From positions 1 to 6,808 of the forward strand of contig JBMNOV010000074.1 of the NCBI GenBank assembly GCA_050943255.1: 6,808 nucleotides of DNA, written 5' to 3'. A program made the position numbers and the translations under genes. Below, in pieces: positions 5,579-6,808 of the stretch (the first letter of the stretch is position 1; every line of letters starts with the position of its first letter). This DNA is from UBA4844 sp050943255. Its GTDB lineage: Bacteria; Bacillota; Syntrophomonadia; Syntrophomonadales; Syntrophomonadaceae. The notes under the pieces were generated by a model. It was not told the DNA's origin. It ran no database searches and saw only the letters and a program-made list of their open reading frames with translations.

Positions 5579-6670
5579 ATGCAGGAACTAGATGTTAATT
5601 TAGCTAAACGCAGTTATACTATTAAAATTGCCCCTGGCCTCCTAGGTGACATAAGTAGCTTGCTTTCTGCTGTAAGCAGCCCGGAAAAAATTATGCTAGT
5701 TAGTAATCCAACTGTCTTTCAGCTATATGGCAATAGGGTAGTCAAAGCTCTTGAAAATAACCAATTAACGGTTCGTATTGCTCTGATACCAGATGGCGAA
5801 AAATATAAAAATATGCAGGAAGCCTTAGATGTTTTAGATAAGGGGTTGTCCTTTGGACTTGAAAGGGGTAGTGCCATAATTGCGTTGGGAGGAGGAGTTG
5901 TCGGGGACTTAGCTGGTTTCGTAGCGGCTATTTACCAAAGAGGAATAAGTTTTGTGCAGATTCCTACTACTCTTTTAGCTCAGGTAGATAGCAGTGTAGG
6001 AGGTAAGGTAGGAGTAAACCATTCTCGGGGCAAAAATTTGGTGGGGGCTTTTCACCAGCCCAGACTAGTAGTTATTGATATAGATACTTTGAAGACATTG
6101 AATGATAGGGAGTACTGTAGCGGTTTGGCTGAAGTATTTAAATATGGAATAGTATATGATATGGCCTTTTTTTACTACCTTAGAGAGCATTTAGAAAAAA
6201 TTATACGCCGTGATCAAGAATGTTTATTACATATTATTTACCATTCTTGCCGCATTAAGAGCAGTATAGTAGCTGAAGATGAGCGGGAAGAGGGAATTAG
6301 GGCAGTTCTTAATCTAGGCCATACCTTTGGCCATGCAATTGAGCAATTGACCAGCTATAATATTTATCGCCATGGGGAGGCAGTAGCTATAGGTACCAGG
6401 GCAGCTACGTATTTAGCGTTAGATGAAGGTCTAGTGAAGGAGAGAGAAGCAGTAGAAATTCTACAGCTTTATAAAAAAATAGGTATTCCTATATTATTTC
6501 CTGACCTTGACCCGGATAAAGTATATGATGCTATGCTTGCTGATAAAAAGGTTGTAAAAGGGGAGTTAAGGCTAGTTCTGCCCCGAGGTATTGGGGGATT
6601 TGTAATATCTGAGGGCATGCGTAAAGAAAAAATAATAAATGCTATTAACAAAGCCAAAAAAAGCTTATAA
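5579..6670 (+). CDS. aroB: 3-dehydroquinate synthase
   Basis: 3-Dehydroquinate synthase (363 residues) cyclises 3-deoxy-D-arabino-heptulosonate-7-phosphate to 3-dehydroquinate, step two of the shikimate pathway, using NAD+ and a divalent metal (Zn or Co). Seen in order: DGEKYKN (72-78); the dinucleotide-binding GGGVVGDLAGF (104-114); PTTLLAQVDSSVGGKVGVN (129-147) with K143; GKN (151-153, K152); GLAEVFKYG (182-190) with metal ligand E185; NLGHTFGHAIE (245-255) with H248; and RHGEAVAIG (264-272) with H265. Length is standard. ATG 5579 has GAAGGG (5565-5570) 8 bases upstream. It follows aroK by 88 bases with no terminator between, so it likely shares the aroC-aroK transcript. No clear terminator hairpin follows within the window; 6671-6727 contains only a weak, loopless palindrome. 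Confidence 0.97.
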   Translation: MQELDVNLAKRSYTIKIAPGLLGDISSLLSAVSSPEKIMLVSNPTVFQLYGNRVVKALENNQLTVRIALIPDGEKYKNMQEALDVLDKGLSFGLERGSAIIALGGGVVGDLAGFVAAIYQRGISFVQIPTTLLAQVDSSVGGKVGVNHSRGKNLVGAFHQPRLVVIDIDTLKTLNDREYCSGLAEVFKYGIVYDMAFFYYLREHLEKIIRRDQECLLHIIYHSCRIKSSIVAEDEREEGIRAVLNLGHTFGHAIEQLTSYNIYRHGEAVAIGTRAATYLALDEGLVKEREAVEILQLYKKIGIPILFPDLDPDKVYDAMLADKKVVKGELRLVLPRGIGGFVISEGMRKEKIINAINKAKKSL

Positions 6671-6727
6671 ATAACCGCTCATTTCCTAACCACCGGGTGT
6701 TAGCTGTGTCTATTTTCTAATTTACCG

Positions 6728-6808
6728 TCAATGATTTAAATTATCCCAGTGTTCTCTAATTTCATATAATTCTACCACAGCCGTATTAAGGTCATGGTTT
6801 AATAAAGA
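6728..6808 (-). CDS. Possible C-terminal fragment of an unrecognised protein (5' end outside window)
   Basis: The - strand has an open frame entering from the right edge and stopping at 6730-6728 (TGA). It gives 26 residues, including LNHDLNTAVVELYEIREHWD and ending NLNH. The composition is protein-like, with an amphipathic charged stretch; the other two - strand frames and the + strand frames here are interrupted by stops. It would be convergent with aroB. At this length an open frame can easily be chance, and I recognise no family. Confidence 0.3.
   Translation of the reverse strand, partial: SLLNHDLNTAVVELYEIREHWDNLNH

Noticed and set aside
6469..6657. Open - strand frame of 62 codons
   Set aside because: Antisense shadow of the aroB C-terminal region.
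6697..6712. TAACCACCGGGTGTTA palindrome after aroB as a terminator
   Set aside because: Only the outer four pairs match, central positions mismatch, there is no loop, and the following bases are not a clean T run.

Overview
The window looks like a chromosomal segment of an endospore-forming, low-to-moderate-GC anaerobic Firmicute, probably a clostridial lineage such as Syntrophomonas or a Desulfotomaculum relative. The evidence is a sporulation sigma-K-type sigma factor at the left edge, purine-rich Shine-Dalgarno sites (GGAGGTG, AGGGGGT), frequent GTG/TTG starts, a YqeG-type HAD phosphatase and an aroC-aroK-aroB cluster containing a pseudopilin gene. The genus is an inference from gene content and protein style, not from a database match.

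Layout, left to right. (1) 1-365: 3' part of sigK on the + strand, running in from outside the window, followed by an intrinsic terminator at 381-410. (2) 514-1137: a Nudix hydrolase of the CoA-pyrophosphatase type on the - strand, convergent with sigK, with a TTG start set by a strong ribosome binding site. (3) 1138-1486: a 349-base divergent intergenic region with a candidate promoter and a previously uncalled 52-codon open frame (1374-1532) that has a good ribosome binding site and overlaps the next gene. (4) 1487-2497: a GalT-family nucleotidylyltransferase whose metal-site residues look more like the ADP-glucose phosphorylase branch than classical GalT. (5) 2568-3083: yqeG. (6) 3134-3142: an extended -10 promoter motif in an AT-rich gap, then a GspH/FimT-type pseudopilin (3236-3691). 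(7) 3779-6670: aroC, aroK and aroB, with aroC and aroK overlapping. (8) 6671-6808: the end of the aro cluster and a short - strand frame entering from the right edge.

The three aro genes cover steps 2 (AroB), 5 (AroK) and 7 (AroC) of the shikimate pathway to chorismate and probably form one transcription unit with the pseudopilin in front. galT-like and yqeG are co-directional, 70 bases apart, with no visible terminator, so they may be cotranscribed. sigK and the Nudix gene are separate units.

I see no CRISPR array, tRNA, rRNA, insertion sequence or defence system. No wholly new system is evident. The points most worth checking are the GalT-like enzyme's likely substrate, the small frame overlapping its start, the unusual start of the pseudopilin, and the altered conserved residues of SigK at the left edge, the region where skin-type elements interrupt sigK in other spore formers.
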